Assembly (NCBI GenBank): GCA_030653935.1
Contig: JAURYL010000087.1
Span: 56,413-120,412, forward strand
DNA length: 64,000 nucleotides
Origin: Pseudomonadota bacterium
GTDB lineage: Bacteria; Pseudomonadota; Gammaproteobacteria; Burkholderiales; Thiobacillaceae
Reading direction: 5' to 3'
Shown here: piece after piece, positions 53,669-62,682 of the stretch
How positions within the stretch are numbered: position 1 is the stretch's first letter
How the letters are laid out: each line of letters starts with the position of its first letter
Notes under the pieces: generated by a model
The model's input: only the letters and a program-made list of their open reading frames with translations
Told to the model about the DNA's origin: nothing
Databases searched by the model: none
Position numbers and translations under genes: made by a program

Positions 53669-54041
53669 AAGCTCCTCGTTCCCCATGCAAGACAAACTTT
53701 GCCATCTGGCGGCGCACGCGCTACCGGCCTGGTGGTTCTTCATGCTCTACCGCGCGCCGTTCGAGCGCCGGGTTCTGCTGACCTTGTTTCTCGTCCTGGC
53801 CATTGTCGATGAAGCGTTGCAGTTACTCACGCCGTATCACGTCGTGGAAGCCTGGGACGCGCTCGCCAACGCCGCCGGTATCGGCCTCGGCCTGCTCCTG
53901 GCGGAGAGCCGGCTCGGTGGCCTGCTCGCGCGCCTGGATCATTTCCTCGCCAACAGCTTCAGCGACTGGCGGATGGATTCCTCCAGGCTCAAGCCTTCCG
54001 GCAGTTGCTTCAAGGCCGGCAAGGCTTCCCTGTCCGAGTAA
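53613..54041 (+). CDS. VanZ-like membrane protein overlapped at both ends
   Basis: About 142 residues with three to four helices. VanZ-family pattern [19 protein letters not shown], then [27 protein letters not shown]. The ATG at 53613 is chosen to keep the first helix ([17 protein letters not shown]); a TTG at 53586 is possible. It overlaps the prepilin leader region head-to-head by about 56 bp and the ruvA 3' end tail-to-tail by 103 bp, both on opposite strands. The last 30 residues are hydrophilic and antisense to ruvA. Function in the family is unclear. Confidence 0.7.
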   Translation: MGLFAIQLLIAACFILVPISSSFPMQDKLCHLAAHALPAWWFFMLYRAPFERRVLLTLFLVLAIVDEALQLLTPYHVVEAWDALANAAGIGLGLLLAESRLGGLLARLDHFLANSFSDWRMDSSRLKPSGSCFKAGKASLSE

Positions 54042-54520
54042 CCCAGGGCCAGCAGGGCGTTCAAGGCATCGTTGGCCACCGTTGCCACGGCCAGGCTGGC
54101 GCCGGTTTGCGGCAGCGCATCGGCCAGCTTGCCTTTGAGTTCCAGCAACAGGCGCTCGGCGGTTTTCTTGCCGATGCCCGGCACCTTGGTCAGGCGACCG
54201 GCCTCCTGGAGCACGACGCAGCTCGCCAGATCGTCCACACTCAACCCGGAGAGCACCGACAACGCCAGCTTCGGCCCCACCCCGGAAATCCGAATGAGCT
54301 CACGAAACGCCGCCCGCTCCTTCTGGGTGAGAAAGCCATAGAGCTGCTGCGCGTCCTCGCGCACCACGAAATGGGTGACCAGGGTGACCTTCTCGCCGAT
54401 GGCCGGAAGGTTGTAGAAACTGCTCATCGGCACATCCACCTCGTAGCCGACGCCAGCCACATCCACCACGATTTGCGGCGGCTGTTTTTCCAGCAGCGTA
54501 CCGGTCAGTCTTCCGATCAT
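53939..54520 (-). CDS. ruvA: Holliday junction DNA-binding subunit RuvA
   Basis: 193 residues: domain I OB-fold ([28 protein letters not shown]), HhH motifs ([16 protein letters not shown] and [16 protein letters not shown]), and a C-terminal RuvB-binding domain ([17 protein letters not shown]). Normal length. Confidence 0.97.
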   Translation of the reverse strand: MIGRLTGTLLEKQPPQIVVDVAGVGYEVDVPMSSFYNLPAIGEKVTLVTHFVVREDAQQLYGFLTQKERAAFRELIRISGVGPKLALSVLSGLSVDDLASCVVLQEAGRLTKVPGIGKKTAERLLLELKGKLADALPQTGASLAVATVANDALNALLALGYSDREALPALKQLPEGLSLEESIRQSLKLLARK

Positions 54521-54532
54521 GTCGCGCCTCCC

Positions 54533-54587
54533 GTAGCGTGCGCCGTGCGCACGACTGAATGTGAATCGTGCGCGCGGCGCACGCTAC
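54533..54587. repeat. Palindromic element, GTAGCGTGCGCC variant
   Basis: 22-bp arms (GTAGCGTGCGCCGTGCGCAC...), one mismatch, 11-bp spacer. It lies between ruvA and the prenyltransferase; its edge gives the TAG stop of the latter at 54584-54586. Confidence 0.8.
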
Positions 54588-55528
54588 CTGTACGCCAGCA
54601 CCAGCCCCAGCAACACCGGCTGCAAATGCGCGGCGACGATGGTCAGTTGCAGCGCGGGCGCCAGTTTCGCCGGCTCGGCCGCATGAATGGACAGTTCCCG
54701 ACCGGCCTTGAGCGCCGGCAGCACCGCCAGCAGGGAAACCAGCGCCAGCATCGGCAACCAGCCGCTCGCCACCAGCCAGACCAGTGCCGCCACGGCGGCG
54801 GCGAGAATCAGCCAATAACCGCGCGCGGCCACATTGGGCTCCAGGCGCGCCACCCAGTGCAACTTGCCGGCCTGGATATCGGCGGCGCGATCCGGAAACT
54901 GATTGATGTAGAGAATATTGGTCACCAGCAACGCATACGGCAGGCCGATCAGCCAGGGAGCTAGTGACAGGGCACCGCGCTGCACGAAATCCGCCCCGGC
55001 GACGATGAGCAGGAACCCCGCCGCCACGCACGCCTCGCCCAGCCCGCGGCTGTTCAGCTTCAGCGGCGGCGCCGAGTAGGCCCAACCGATCAACAAACCG
55101 GCGAGGCCGATCCAGAACAGGCCGACGCCGCGCGTCTCGATCAACCAGAGGCCGCCGGCAATCACCCCGGCGAACAGCACCAGCCCGTAGAGCAGCGTCT
55201 GCCGGGGCGACATCACCCCGTTTTGAATGAAGCGGGAACCGCCGGTGAAGGGAAACAGACGATCCACATTGACCTCGTCGGTGCCGTTCAGGTGGTCGTA
55301 GTAATCGTTGAACACGTTCACGCCGGCCTGGGCCGCCACCGCCAGCAACAGCGTCAGCAACGCCAGCGGCCAGGAGAACGCGGCATTCAGCGCCGTGGCG
55401 AAACCGAGCAGACAGCCGGCCAGCGCAATGGTGAGAAACGCCGGCCGTGTCGCCAGCAGATAGCGCTTGACCGGATTGGCGAGCGCTTCGGGTGTCGGTT
55501 CGAGCGGCGCGGCGGCAACTTTGCTCAC
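54584..55528 (-). CDS. UbiA/MenA-family prenyltransferase
   Basis: 314 residues with about eight to nine helices. First Asp-rich motif [15 protein letters not shown] near 65-78, second [10 protein letters not shown] near 205. Transfers a polyprenyl chain to an aromatic acceptor. The NDYYDH...GTD form is closer to MenA (dihydroxynaphthoate) than to UbiA. GTG at 55528 follows CGGGAGAATGCT and overlaps the ruvC stop (GTGA). An unexpected insertion between ruvC and ruvA. The acceptor is unknown. Confidence 0.85.
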   Translation of the reverse strand: MSKVAAAPLEPTPEALANPVKRYLLATRPAFLTIALAGCLLGFATALNAAFSWPLALLTLLLAVAAQAGVNVFNDYYDHLNGTDEVNVDRLFPFTGGSRFIQNGVMSPRQTLLYGLVLFAGVIAGGLWLIETRGVGLFWIGLAGLLIGWAYSAPPLKLNSRGLGEACVAAGFLLIVAGADFVQRGALSLAPWLIGLPYALLVTNILYINQFPDRAADIQAGKLHWVARLEPNVAARGYWLILAAAVAALVWLVASGWLPMLALVSLLAVLPALKAGRELSIHAAEPAKLAPALQLTIVAAHLQPVLLGLVLAYR

Positions 55529-56043
55529 AGCATTCTCCCGGCGCGGCGCCGCCGCGCGACCGTCATCAAGCCCGCCAGACCCATGCCGCCGTGGGCATGG
55601 CAGATCGCGCAAGCCAGCGCATCGGCGGAATCCGAACGCGGCTCGGCGGGAAGGTTGAGGAGTCGTTTCACCATATTCATCACCTGCTGTTTTTCGGCGT
55701 GGCCGTTACCCACCACTGCCTGTTTCACCTGCAACGCGGTGTACTCGAACACCGGCTGTCCGGCCGAAGTCAGCGCCGCGATCGCCGCCCCACGCGCCTG
55801 CCCAAGCAACAAGGTGGATTGCGGATTGACGTTGACGAACACCTTCTCGATGGCCGCAACCTCGGGCTGAAACTGCTCCAGCACTTCCATCACCCCCTCG
55901 AAAATGATCTTGATCCGCCCGGGCAACTCCCCGGTCTCGGTGCGAATCACGCCGCTCGCCACATACGTCAGCGTCTGGCCGACCTTGTCGATGACGCCAT
56001 AGCCGGTAATGCGGAGACCGGGATCGAGGCCGAGGAGGCGCAT
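55525..56043 (-). CDS. ruvC: Holliday junction resolvase RuvC
   Basis: 172 residues. RNase H fold beginning [18 protein letters not shown] with the first catalytic Asp at residue 7, [23 protein letters not shown] with the catalytic Glu near 66, and [15 protein letters not shown] with the last acidic residues near 138-141. Cleaves junctions in the RuvABC pathway. Confidence 0.97.
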   Translation of the reverse strand: MRLLGLDPGLRITGYGVIDKVGQTLTYVASGVIRTETGELPGRIKIIFEGVMEVLEQFQPEVAAIEKVFVNVNPQSTLLLGQARGAAIAALTSAGQPVFEYTALQVKQAVVGNGHAEKQQVMNMVKRLLNLPAEPRSDSADALACAICHAHGGMGLAGLMTVARRRRAGRML

Positions 56044-56047
56044 GGTT

Positions 56048-56071
56048 GTAGCGCCGGCGTCTCGCCGGCGA
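56048..56071. repeat. Half palindromic element, GTAGCGCCGGC family
   Basis: GTAGCGCCGGCGTCTCGCCGGC hairpin between yebC and ruvC, identical to the left half of the element at 1837. Confidence 0.7.
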
Positions 56072-56074
56072 AGC

Positions 56075-56803
56075 TCAGTCCGGCAGAATCGCTGACGTGA
56101 ATACTTCCTGCACGTCGTCGAGGTCGTCGAGCATATCCAGCATCTTCTGGAACTTGAGCACGTCGTCGCCGGTGACCTCGGTTTCGTTCAATGCCTTCAT
56201 CGCCAGTTCGGCCATCACCGTGGTGCAGCCAGCCGCGTCCAGGGCTTCTTTCACCGTGGCCAAATCGTTGGTGGGCGCAGTGATGACTTCGATGGAACCA
56301 TCCTCGTTGCTCACCACGTCTTCGGCGCCGGCTTCCAGGGCGACTTCCATCACCTTGTCTTCATCGGCGCCGGGCGCCAGGATGATCTGGCCGCAATACT
56401 TGAACTGGAATACCACGGAACCATCGGTGCCCAGGTTGCCGCCGCACTTGTTAAAGGCGTGGCGCACATCCGCCACGGTGCGCACCCGGTTGTCGGTCAT
56501 GCAATCGACGATCACGGCGGCACCGCCGGGGCCGTAGCCCTCGTAGCGAATTTCCTCGTAGTTCACGCCCTCCAGTTCACCGGTGCCGCGCTTGGTGGCG
56601 TTCTCGATGTTGTCCTTGGGCATCGACTCCGCCTTGGCCTTCTCGATCGCCAGGCGCAGACGCGGGTTGAAGCTGGGATCGCCACCGCCCATACGCGCGG
56701 CGACTGTGATTTCCTTGATCAGCTTGGTGAAAACCTTGCCGCGCTTGGCGTCTTGACGCCCTTTGCGGTGCTGGATATTTGCCCATTTGGAATGACCGGC
56801 CAT
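56075..56803 (-). CDS. yebC: YebC/PmpR-family protein
   Basis: 242 residues starting [20 protein letters not shown], the invariant YebC N-terminus. Middle [21 protein letters not shown] and C-terminal domain are complete. Reported as transcriptional regulators and, more recently, as ribosome-acting factors for stalling motifs. Upstream of ruvC in the usual order. Confidence 0.96.
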   Translation of the reverse strand: MAGHSKWANIQHRKGRQDAKRGKVFTKLIKEITVAARMGGGDPSFNPRLRLAIEKAKAESMPKDNIENATKRGTGELEGVNYEEIRYEGYGPGGAAVIVDCMTDNRVRTVADVRHAFNKCGGNLGTDGSVVFQFKYCGQIILAPGADEDKVMEVALEAGAEDVVSNEDGSIEVITAPTNDLATVKEALDAAGCTTVMAELAMKALNETEVTGDDVLKFQKMLDMLDDLDDVQEVFTSAILPD

Positions 56804-56982
56804 GATTCCGCGCCTCGAAAAAACCAAGAAAGAGAAGGCGGCGATGTTACCACCGAGGCCCCGTTGCTCCGCCCTCGCGCGCGTACTTGTGGCAGGTTTA
56901 AGACCAGCATCTTCTATATTGGAAACGGAACAAACGCGGCACATCGAACGACGTGCCGCGGCACTTGTACAAGGAGTCCGTC

Positions 56983-57651
56983 ATGAAACCTGCACGCCTG
57001 ATTTCCGCATTGATCGGCCTCGGCATCCTGTTGGTGAGCAACGCGGTGGGCGCCGCCGGCAACATCCAGGAAGGCGCGGCCAAGTCCATGTTCTGCTCCG
57101 GTTGCCACGGCATCGATGGCAACGCCCCGTTTCCCGGTGCCCGCATGGCGGGCCAGTCCACACAACGCCTCGGCCAGAACCTGATGGGTTTCAAGACCGG
57201 ACAGCGTTTCCACCCAGTGATGAACATCCTCTCGCTGGGCCTGACCAAACAAGACATCGACGACCTGTCCATGTTCTACGCCGCGCAGAAACCGCTCAAC
57301 CTGGAGCACGCCAGCCTCTATTGGCGCCTGGGCGGACCGGACGCCCTCAACGCGACGGTGGCTGAAACCATCAAGCTGTCCAAGGCCGATCCGCGCCTGG
57401 CCGGGCGCCTCTCCGGCGCCTGCGCGCCGCAACTGAAAACACAACTTTGCGCCGCCACCGGCGGACCCTGCACCCACAGCGGCCGCGACATGAAATCGGC
57501 GCACAAGGGGCTGAACGTCAGCGACGCCGAATTCGGCGCCGTGGCGCAAAACCTGGTGAGTGTGCTCGACGCCTTCAAGGTACCCGAGAAAGAGAAAAAT
57601 GAACTAGTCGGCCTGATCGCGCCGATGCGGGGAGTGATCGTGGGGCAATGA
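56983..57651 (+). CDS. Periplasmic cytochrome c-truncated haemoglobin fusion
   Basis: 222 residues: signal peptide 1-25. A class I cytochrome c domain follows (about 27-104), with haem motif CSGCH (38-42) and a likely axial Met80 (HPVMNILSLGLT). Next comes a domain that reads as a group 1 truncated globin (about 111-222): SLYWRLGGPDALNATV, ADPRLAG, GGPCTHSGRDMKSAHKGL with proximal His174, and the typical tail EKNELVGLIAPMR. The distal half looks shortened and the usual CD1 Phe-Phe after DPRLA is Arg-Leu. ATG at 56983 follows AAGGAGTCCGTC. Two haem groups in one exported protein suggest NO/O2 or electron chemistry. The fusion is seen; the activity is inferred. Confidence 0.85.
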   Translation: MKPARLISALIGLGILLVSNAVGAAGNIQEGAAKSMFCSGCHGIDGNAPFPGARMAGQSTQRLGQNLMGFKTGQRFHPVMNILSLGLTKQDIDDLSMFYAAQKPLNLEHASLYWRLGGPDALNATVAETIKLSKADPRLAGRLSGACAPQLKTQLCAATGGPCTHSGRDMKSAHKGLNVSDAEFGAVAQNLVSVLDAFKVPEKEKNELVGLIAPMRGVIVGQ

Positions 57652-57671
57652 CGCCCGGCAACGGCCGCCCT

Positions 57672-57700
57672 GACGATTCCAAACTCCATCAGGCTGCTAA
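57672..57700. mobile_element. Remnant end of a CTAGCAGCC-type MITE
   Basis: GACGATTCCAAACTCCATCA then GGCTGCTAA, matching the right end of the 169-bp element at 61027-61195 (GACGATTCCAAAGTCCGACA...). Its minus-strand TAG is the mscS stop codon. Confidence 0.6.
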
Positions 57701-59016
57701 TTCTCGAGCTTCAACGCCTCCAGCCCGCTGCGGATATGCAGGTCGCGCTGCGGGTAGGGGATGGTGATGCCGGCTTCCTTGAAAGCGCGCCAGATAGCGA
57801 GGTTGATGTCGGAGCGCACGCTGGCCAGACCGGCTTGCGGGTCCTGGATCCATACCCGCAACTCCAGTTCGATGCCGTTGTCGCCGAAGGACATCAGGCG
57901 GGTCCCGGGTTCTGGGTCGGCGAGTACGCGCGGGTTGGCCCTGGCGGCTTCCATCAACAGGGCGAGCGCCTGTTCCGGGTCGTTGTCGTAGCTGATGGAA
58001 ACCGGGACTTTCAGCCGCACGTTGCGGTCGGTATAGCTCCAGTTGATCACCTCGTTGGTGATCAGGGTCTCGTTGGGAATCAGCCGTTCCACCCCGTCGC
58101 GATCCTTTACCACCACATAGCGTGCGTGCAGTTCCTGCACCCAGCCGAACTTGTCGCCGATGGTGATGACATCGCCAGGGCGGATGGAGCGGTCGAACAG
58201 GACGATGAATCCGCTGATGAAGTTGCTGGCGATGCGTTGCAGGCCGAAGCCGAGGCCGACACCGACGGCGCCACCGAACACCGCGAGGGCGGTGAGGTCG
58301 ATGCCCACCATATTCAGCGCCAGCAGGAGGGCGAGCACCAGCAGGACGAACTTGCTCAGCTTGACCAGGGCCACCTGCATGCTGGCGTTGACGTATTGGG
58401 CCTGGCTGATGCGGCTCTCGATCAGTCGCGACAGCCAGAGCGCCAGAATCCACAACAGGGCCACGGCGAACACCAGCTTGCCGACCGCCAGCACGGAAAT
58501 CCGGTTCGTGCCCACGTTCAAGGCCATGGCGTCGAGCCCTTCCAGCACGGTGGGTAGCCAGCCGAGCAGGTGCAGCGCGACGATGATCCAGACAGACGTG
58601 GCGATCAGGCTCTCCCAGGCCTTCACCGCCGGCCCGGGGCGGAAAGTCTTGCGCAGGAAATAGACAACGATACGGATGGTCGCCAGCGATGTCAGCAAGG
58701 GCACGGCGAGGTTCAGCAGCCCCACCGGATATCCCTCGTGCTCCAGTAGCATCCGCCCGGCCAGCACCCCCATCAGCATGCTGATGGGGAACAGCAGGCG
58801 TTGCAGCGTTTTCAATGCCAGATAGCGCATGTTGGATTCCGCGCTCTGTTCCGAAAGATCGACCAGGCTCTGGCTGAGGACGCGATGTACCAGCGCGGCG
58901 CCCGCCGCCGCCAGGAGTAATGCCGCGACTTCCCACCAGAACTGCGCGTTCTGAAGCTGGATTTGCCAGGTGGCGAGAATTTCCTGGAAGTTGTCGGGCA
59001 GGGTCATGGTGGCCAT
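57697..59016 (-). CDS. MscS-family mechanosensitive channel
   Basis: About 439 residues with several N-terminal helices (about 25-45, 75-130, 165-190, 215-250), the pore helix region LTALAVFGGAVGVGLGFGLQ near 255-274, and the beta domain (FDRSIRPGDVITIGDKFGWVQEL) typical of MscS. The pore helix with Gly/Ala spacing is intact. Opens on membrane tension to release solutes. ATG at 59016 or 59007. The stop TAG is in a mobile-element remnant. Confidence 0.9.
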   Translation of the reverse strand: MATMTLPDNFQEILATWQIQLQNAQFWWEVAALLLAAAGAALVHRVLSQSLVDLSEQSAESNMRYLALKTLQRLLFPISMLMGVLAGRMLLEHEGYPVGLLNLAVPLLTSLATIRIVVYFLRKTFRPGPAVKAWESLIATSVWIIVALHLLGWLPTVLEGLDAMALNVGTNRISVLAVGKLVFAVALLWILALWLSRLIESRISQAQYVNASMQVALVKLSKFVLLVLALLLALNMVGIDLTALAVFGGAVGVGLGFGLQRIASNFISGFIVLFDRSIRPGDVITIGDKFGWVQELHARYVVVKDRDGVERLIPNETLITNEVINWSYTDRNVRLKVPVSISYDNDPEQALALLMEAARANPRVLADPEPGTRLMSFGDNGIELELRVWIQDPQAGLASVRSDINLAIWRAFKEAGITIPYPQRDLHIRSGLEALKLEN

Positions 59017-59197
59017 CACGCGAAGAAGTTGCCGCGAACATACCGGACAGCGCGTTAAAACGAAAACCCCCTGAGCGGGAACGGTCTCTGACAGCGGGAC
59101 GACCGCTTGAAAAAAGGTGATCCCATCCGCGCGGCACGATGGCCAACTACGCCGGCTTCGTTACACTCTCCTCCCCCTACATCATGGAACCCCGCGC

Positions 59198-59602
59198 ATG
59201 AATTCTCTTCGCACTCTTTTCGTGATTGCCGCCCTCGGCGTCGGCACCCAGGCGCTGGCCGCGAGCAGCGAGACCTTGCCGTCCGGCGTGGTCGTCAGCC
59301 ATCTCAAGCAGGGCACCGGCGCCTCGCCCTCGGCGAACAGCACGGTCAAGGTCCACTATCGCGGCACGCTCGCGAACGGCACCGAGTTCGACAGCTCCTA
59401 CAAACGCAATGAGCCCATCGCCTTCCCGCTGCGGGGCGTCATCCCGTGCTGGACCCAGGGTGTTCAGAAGATAAAAGTCGGCGGCAAGGCCAGGCTCACC
59501 TGCCCGGCGGATACCGCGTATGGGGCGCGTGGCGTTCCCGGCGCCATCCCGCCGAACAGCGTGTTGACCTTCGAGGTGGAGTTGCTGGCGATCGAACGCT
59601 GA
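59198..59602 (+). CDS. Exported FKBP-type peptidyl-prolyl isomerase
   Basis: 134 residues: signal peptide 1-21, and one FKBP domain (VKVHYRGTLANGTEFDSSYKR, then FPLRGVIPCWTQGVQKIKVGGKARL, AYGARGVPGAIPPNSVLTFEVELL). Active-site aromatic residues are present. Assists periplasmic folding. ATG at 59198. Confidence 0.92.
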   Translation: MNSLRTLFVIAALGVGTQALAASSETLPSGVVVSHLKQGTGASPSANSTVKVHYRGTLANGTEFDSSYKRNEPIAFPLRGVIPCWTQGVQKIKVGGKARLTCPADTAYGARGVPGAIPPNSVLTFEVELLAIER

Positions 59603-59623
59603 GTCACGGCCGACGGGCCGTAC

Positions 59624-60757
59624 TTATTTGAACCTGGGGAGCACGCCCTTCGTGCCCTCCAGGACATCGACCGGCGACAAGTCGGGCTTCCAGTTCAGCT
59701 TGCAGTCGTGCTCGAAAGCCGGCTCGGCAATACCGTCGGCACGGGGACGCTGACGAACTTCACAGCTGAGGATCACCGGCAGCGGTCCCGGACAGTCGCA
59801 GTGATAGCGGTCCACCGTGCGCTGGTCGACGATGGATATCCCTTTTTCCCGCTCCAGGATTTTCAGGCGGCCCAGCAGGCTGTCCTTGCGCGGCTCCAGC
59901 TTGCCCTGGTTGGTGCGCTCGAAATACAGGGCGCGCGGTTCATAGCCGTTGCGCATCCGCACCGGGTTCTCGTAACGCTCCACCGTGCGCGCCTCGCCGA
60001 GCAGGGTGCTGGAACTGTCCGGATCGCCATAGCGGGTATGGCCGAACTCATGCGAGAGGATGGCATGCGGGTCCACCAGTTCGTCGCTGCTGGGGAAATG
60101 GCAACGCAGACCGGCATCGCCCAGGCCGATGCCGCCCGGCTGCGCCATCGCCCCCGGCCCGGCATAGGCACCGAATTTGAACACCTGGGCATCCTCGGCG
60201 AATTGGCCGGTCTCACTCAGGCGGCCGGTCAGCAATTGCGACAGCCTGGGCATGCGGCCGCTCTTGAGGGCGCGTTGCCACTGGGCCCGGTCGTATTCCA
60301 GATAACCCTTGTTGAACAGGCGCAGGGTGTCATCCGCCACCTCACGAAACCACACCGCGCCGGCATCACTCAGGGCGAAGCGTTCGAGCAACGCGATCTG
60401 ATTGGGCAGCAGCTCAAGATTGCGCGGATTCACCTCGCCCTTGCGCGACAGGTTGACGCGCAACATCAAGGCGAAATGTTCCGCCCGGCGCGCGCTTTCC
60501 GCCTCGGCGTTCGCCGGTGGCAGCGCCCGTCGCCCGGCCAGCGGCCGCGCATACGCCTCCCCTCCCGGCGCGCAAATCAGGGTGATCTCGCCACCCGCTT
60601 GCCAGGGCTGCGTCAATTCGCGCTCCAGATCGACCTGAATACGCCGCTCCGGCGGCATCTCGAACCCCACCGGCGGCGTCGGGCAAGCCGCCCAGGCCCC
60701 CGTCGCCAAACAGAGCGGCAGGGCCAGAAGCGCGAACGTCGCGGCGAAGGAAGACAT
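59624..60757 (-). CDS. Secreted HExxH metallopeptidase-like protein of unknown family
   Basis: 377 residues with a signal peptide (1-23, cleavage after AWA). A zincin motif HAILSHEFGHTRYGDP lies near residues 232-247 (HEFGH), and candidates for a third ligand follow in LLGEARTVERYENPVRMRNG (Glu). Several Cys (residues 24, 61, near 221, 320-335) would form disulfides. N-terminal half mixed alpha/beta (NLELLPNQIALLERFALS). I do not recognise the family. Convergent with the FKBP gene, 21 bp apart. Confidence 0.7.
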   Translation of the reverse strand: MSSFAATFALLALPLCLATGAWAACPTPPVGFEMPPERRIQVDLERELTQPWQAGGEITLICAPGGEAYARPLAGRRALPPANAEAESARRAEHFALMLRVNLSRKGEVNPRNLELLPNQIALLERFALSDAGAVWFREVADDTLRLFNKGYLEYDRAQWQRALKSGRMPRLSQLLTGRLSETGQFAEDAQVFKFGAYAGPGAMAQPGGIGLGDAGLRCHFPSSDELVDPHAILSHEFGHTRYGDPDSSSTLLGEARTVERYENPVRMRNGYEPRALYFERTNQGKLEPRKDSLLGRLKILEREKGISIVDQRTVDRYHCDCPGPLPVILSCEVRQRPRADGIAEPAFEHDCKLNWKPDLSPVDVLEGTKGVLPRFK

Positions 60758-61026
60758 GGGCAGGGAACTCGAAAGGCGGTCCCTGATTGATATGCGCTTC
60801 GCCGACGCTACGCAAGTGAAAGGGTGTGCATGGCGCGCCCCAAGGAGATTCCATTACCCGAATCGCCACGGTATGGAATGTTCAGTCATCCTCGCCCGGT
60901 TCGGGGTTCCAGCCCTTGTCGCGGGCGGCTTGCATGGCACGTGCAATTCCAGCGGCAGGCGGCTGTACTTGTCCCATTCGGCCTAAAGAGGCAGCGAATC
61001 ATCGTGGTCGGCGCTCGCGGCGGCGG
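60758..61026. other. Gene-free stretch with possible coding remnants
   Basis: No convincing gene. On the minus strand AEWDKYSRLPLEL and, in another frame, ARAMQAARDKGWNPEPGEDD (ending in a stop near 60887) look like pieces of one decayed coding region joined by a frameshift. A plus-strand frame starting MCMARPKEIPLPESPRYG at 60824 has no homology I recognise. Confidence 0.3.
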
Positions 61027-61195
61027 CTAGCAGCCTGTCGGACTTTGGTCGTCGATAGCGAAAATCGACTCCGGCGAGGCCAGTTTTTGCCGGATTCGCA
61101 GCCGCATAGCCCGGCTATGGGGTAAGAAGCCGACGAAAAATGGACCGCCGCAGTCGATTTGCAGCCGACGATTCCAAAGTCCGACAGGCTGCTAG
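61027..61195. mobile_element. 169-bp MITE-like inverted-repeat element
   Basis: Terminal inverted repeats CTAGCAGCCTGTCGGACTTTGG-like (about 22 perfect bases, 49 bp with mismatches), both ends CTAG. No ORF. Its right end gives the TAG stop of the secreted protein gene at 61192-61194. A related end is found at 57672-57700. Confidence 0.75.
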
Positions 61196-62307
61196 ATACC
61201 CTTTGCCGCCCTGATTTGCTGCACCAGTGCCGCGTTGAAACCTTTGGCTGCGTTCATGGCCAGCGTTTCGTAGCGCTTCCGATCAACGGTAACGGTGTAT
61301 TGCGACCCTTTTCGACTGCTCATACCAAAGCCGAGCGCATTGGAGAGGCCGACGGAGCCGCTGTTGTTGCTCGAACCGGTCTTGTCCACAGTGGCAAAGA
61401 CATCATCGACACCCAGATCCTCCGCAAGGCCCAGGGTGGCGCTGTCGTCCACGTAGCGGCCATCTTTTGAATAGACCACTTGAATGTTGCTGAGTTGGTC
61501 CAGGGCAAACCGCGCGCCGGCATCCACACTCACCTTTCTTTGCAACATCGATCGGCCACCGCCGCTGGTCCAGGCAAAGTCGAGCGCGACATTCGGGTAG
61601 ATCACGATGGCGTCGAGGGCCGCGCTGGCTTGATCACCCATGTTCCCGTTGAAACCTTTCGGGATCAAACCAAAACTGCTGACCACGCCCACCGCCGAAG
61701 GCCCGGTGACCACCAGTTGTTTGGGTGCGCGGCCATCCATCTTCTCGTCTTCCACAGGCGAAGCGGAGCGGATGATTTCATCGGCCTCCGCTGCTTTGAA
61801 GAATGTGGGGGCATCAATGACCTGTATTCCGGCCCCTTGCAGTTGGGCGACCAGATCGGCGTGGCCCGCGTCGGCGACCCTCCCCAGCATGGCTGCGTCC
61901 ACACCCACCAGCGCAAAGCTCATGCTCACCGATGCGCCCTGCTCGCGGGTTGTGGTGCCGGTGATTTTCGCGCTTTGAAAAGCGCCGACGTTGTAACCCG
62001 CAATCGCGATTTTCGGTCGCTTGGCGAAGACATCCGCGGAGCCTCGCTTGGCCATCAGGGCGACCGAAAGCGGTGTACCTGCAATAGGCGCAGCCGACAC
62101 CAGATCTTGAGACGGAATAGGCGCCTGATTCTGCGTGCTATCAGCAGCGCCAGTGATCGCCTCACTCACTGTGTTCGTCGCGGTATCGACAGCCACCTTC
62201 TCGACCACCTGTTTGACCAGATCGCCAAAACTGAACGCACTGGCCGATCCGGAAGCCAGCAGGGTTGATACGGTGACGGCAATGCCGAGTTTTTGCATGG
62301 GGTTCAT
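61192..62307 (-). CDS. Secreted protein of unknown function
   Basis: 371 residues: signal peptide 1-24 (cleavage after ASA), a region FGDLVKQVVEKVAVDTATNTV, then alpha/beta sequence (RPKIAIAGYNVGAFQSA, VGVDAAMLGRVADAGHADLV, LQGAGIQVIDAPTFFKAAE, and VDDSATLGLAEDLGVDDVFATVDKTG) that recalls CsgG-like or lipoprotein-assembly folds only vaguely. Stop codon inside a mobile element. I do not recognise it. Confidence 0.65.
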   Translation of the reverse strand: MNPMQKLGIAVTVSTLLASGSASAFSFGDLVKQVVEKVAVDTATNTVSEAITGAADSTQNQAPIPSQDLVSAAPIAGTPLSVALMAKRGSADVFAKRPKIAIAGYNVGAFQSAKITGTTTREQGASVSMSFALVGVDAAMLGRVADAGHADLVAQLQGAGIQVIDAPTFFKAAEADEIIRSASPVEDEKMDGRAPKQLVVTGPSAVGVVSSFGLIPKGFNGNMGDQASAALDAIVIYPNVALDFAWTSGGGRSMLQRKVSVDAGARFALDQLSNIQVVYSKDGRYVDDSATLGLAEDLGVDDVFATVDKTGSSNNSGSVGLSNALGFGMSSRKGSQYTVTVDRKRYETLAMNAAKGFNAALVQQIRAAKGI

Positions 62308-62592
62308 ATCGATAGTTCCTCACTGCACTGTTGAAAAAGCCAACTTAAGGCCTTGCACAATGGCTTATGGGCAGGAGGACGACAATCCCGCGTTTGGGGG
62401 ATGTCGACCAATCTCGTACGGACAATCTGAGCACGAGTGAAGCGCTGTTCCGGGTGTAGCCCTTCGCGATATTCAGGCCCCCGGCGAGAAGCGTGAACGC
62501 CCCCTTGCCTGAAGCTGACCTAACAAACCCGAAAATCGGTGCGCAATGACAGGTGGCGGGGACGCAGACAGCCTTCGATGTCATGACTGTCG
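62308..62592. other. Gene-free stretch left of the attC sites
   Basis: A 79-codon minus-strand frame (62345-62584) opens right after an attC-like site but has no ribosome binding site and no recognisable product. The stretch may be a further cassette or its remnant. No second attC could be seen to its left. Confidence 0.35.
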
Positions 62593-62682
62593 GCTATCGT
62601 TTAGGTTAACCGGGCGCGCGCGAGCCGGCAACCACGAAGTGAACCGGAATTTCGCGCGCTCCGGTTGAACCGCCTGTTAGCG
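62593..62682 (-). other. attC-like integron recombination site (degenerate)
   Basis: Almost identical over about 68 bp to the site at 62912-63003 (2 differences), with the attC arrangement on the minus strand: GCTAAC, TTCAACCGG, long stem, CCGGTTAACC. The closing core is CGATAGC instead of GTTAGC, so it may be inactive. Confidence 0.6.

Noticed and set aside
60824..61030. 68-codon ORF starting MCMARPKEIPLPESP, considered as a REP-associated transposase start
   Set aside because: Lacks the following RAYT motifs, runs into an inverted-repeat element and has no ribosome binding site.
62345..62584. 79-codon frame after an attC-like site
   Set aside because: No ribosome binding site, no signal or domain, and no attC found after it; reported only as an uncertain stretch.
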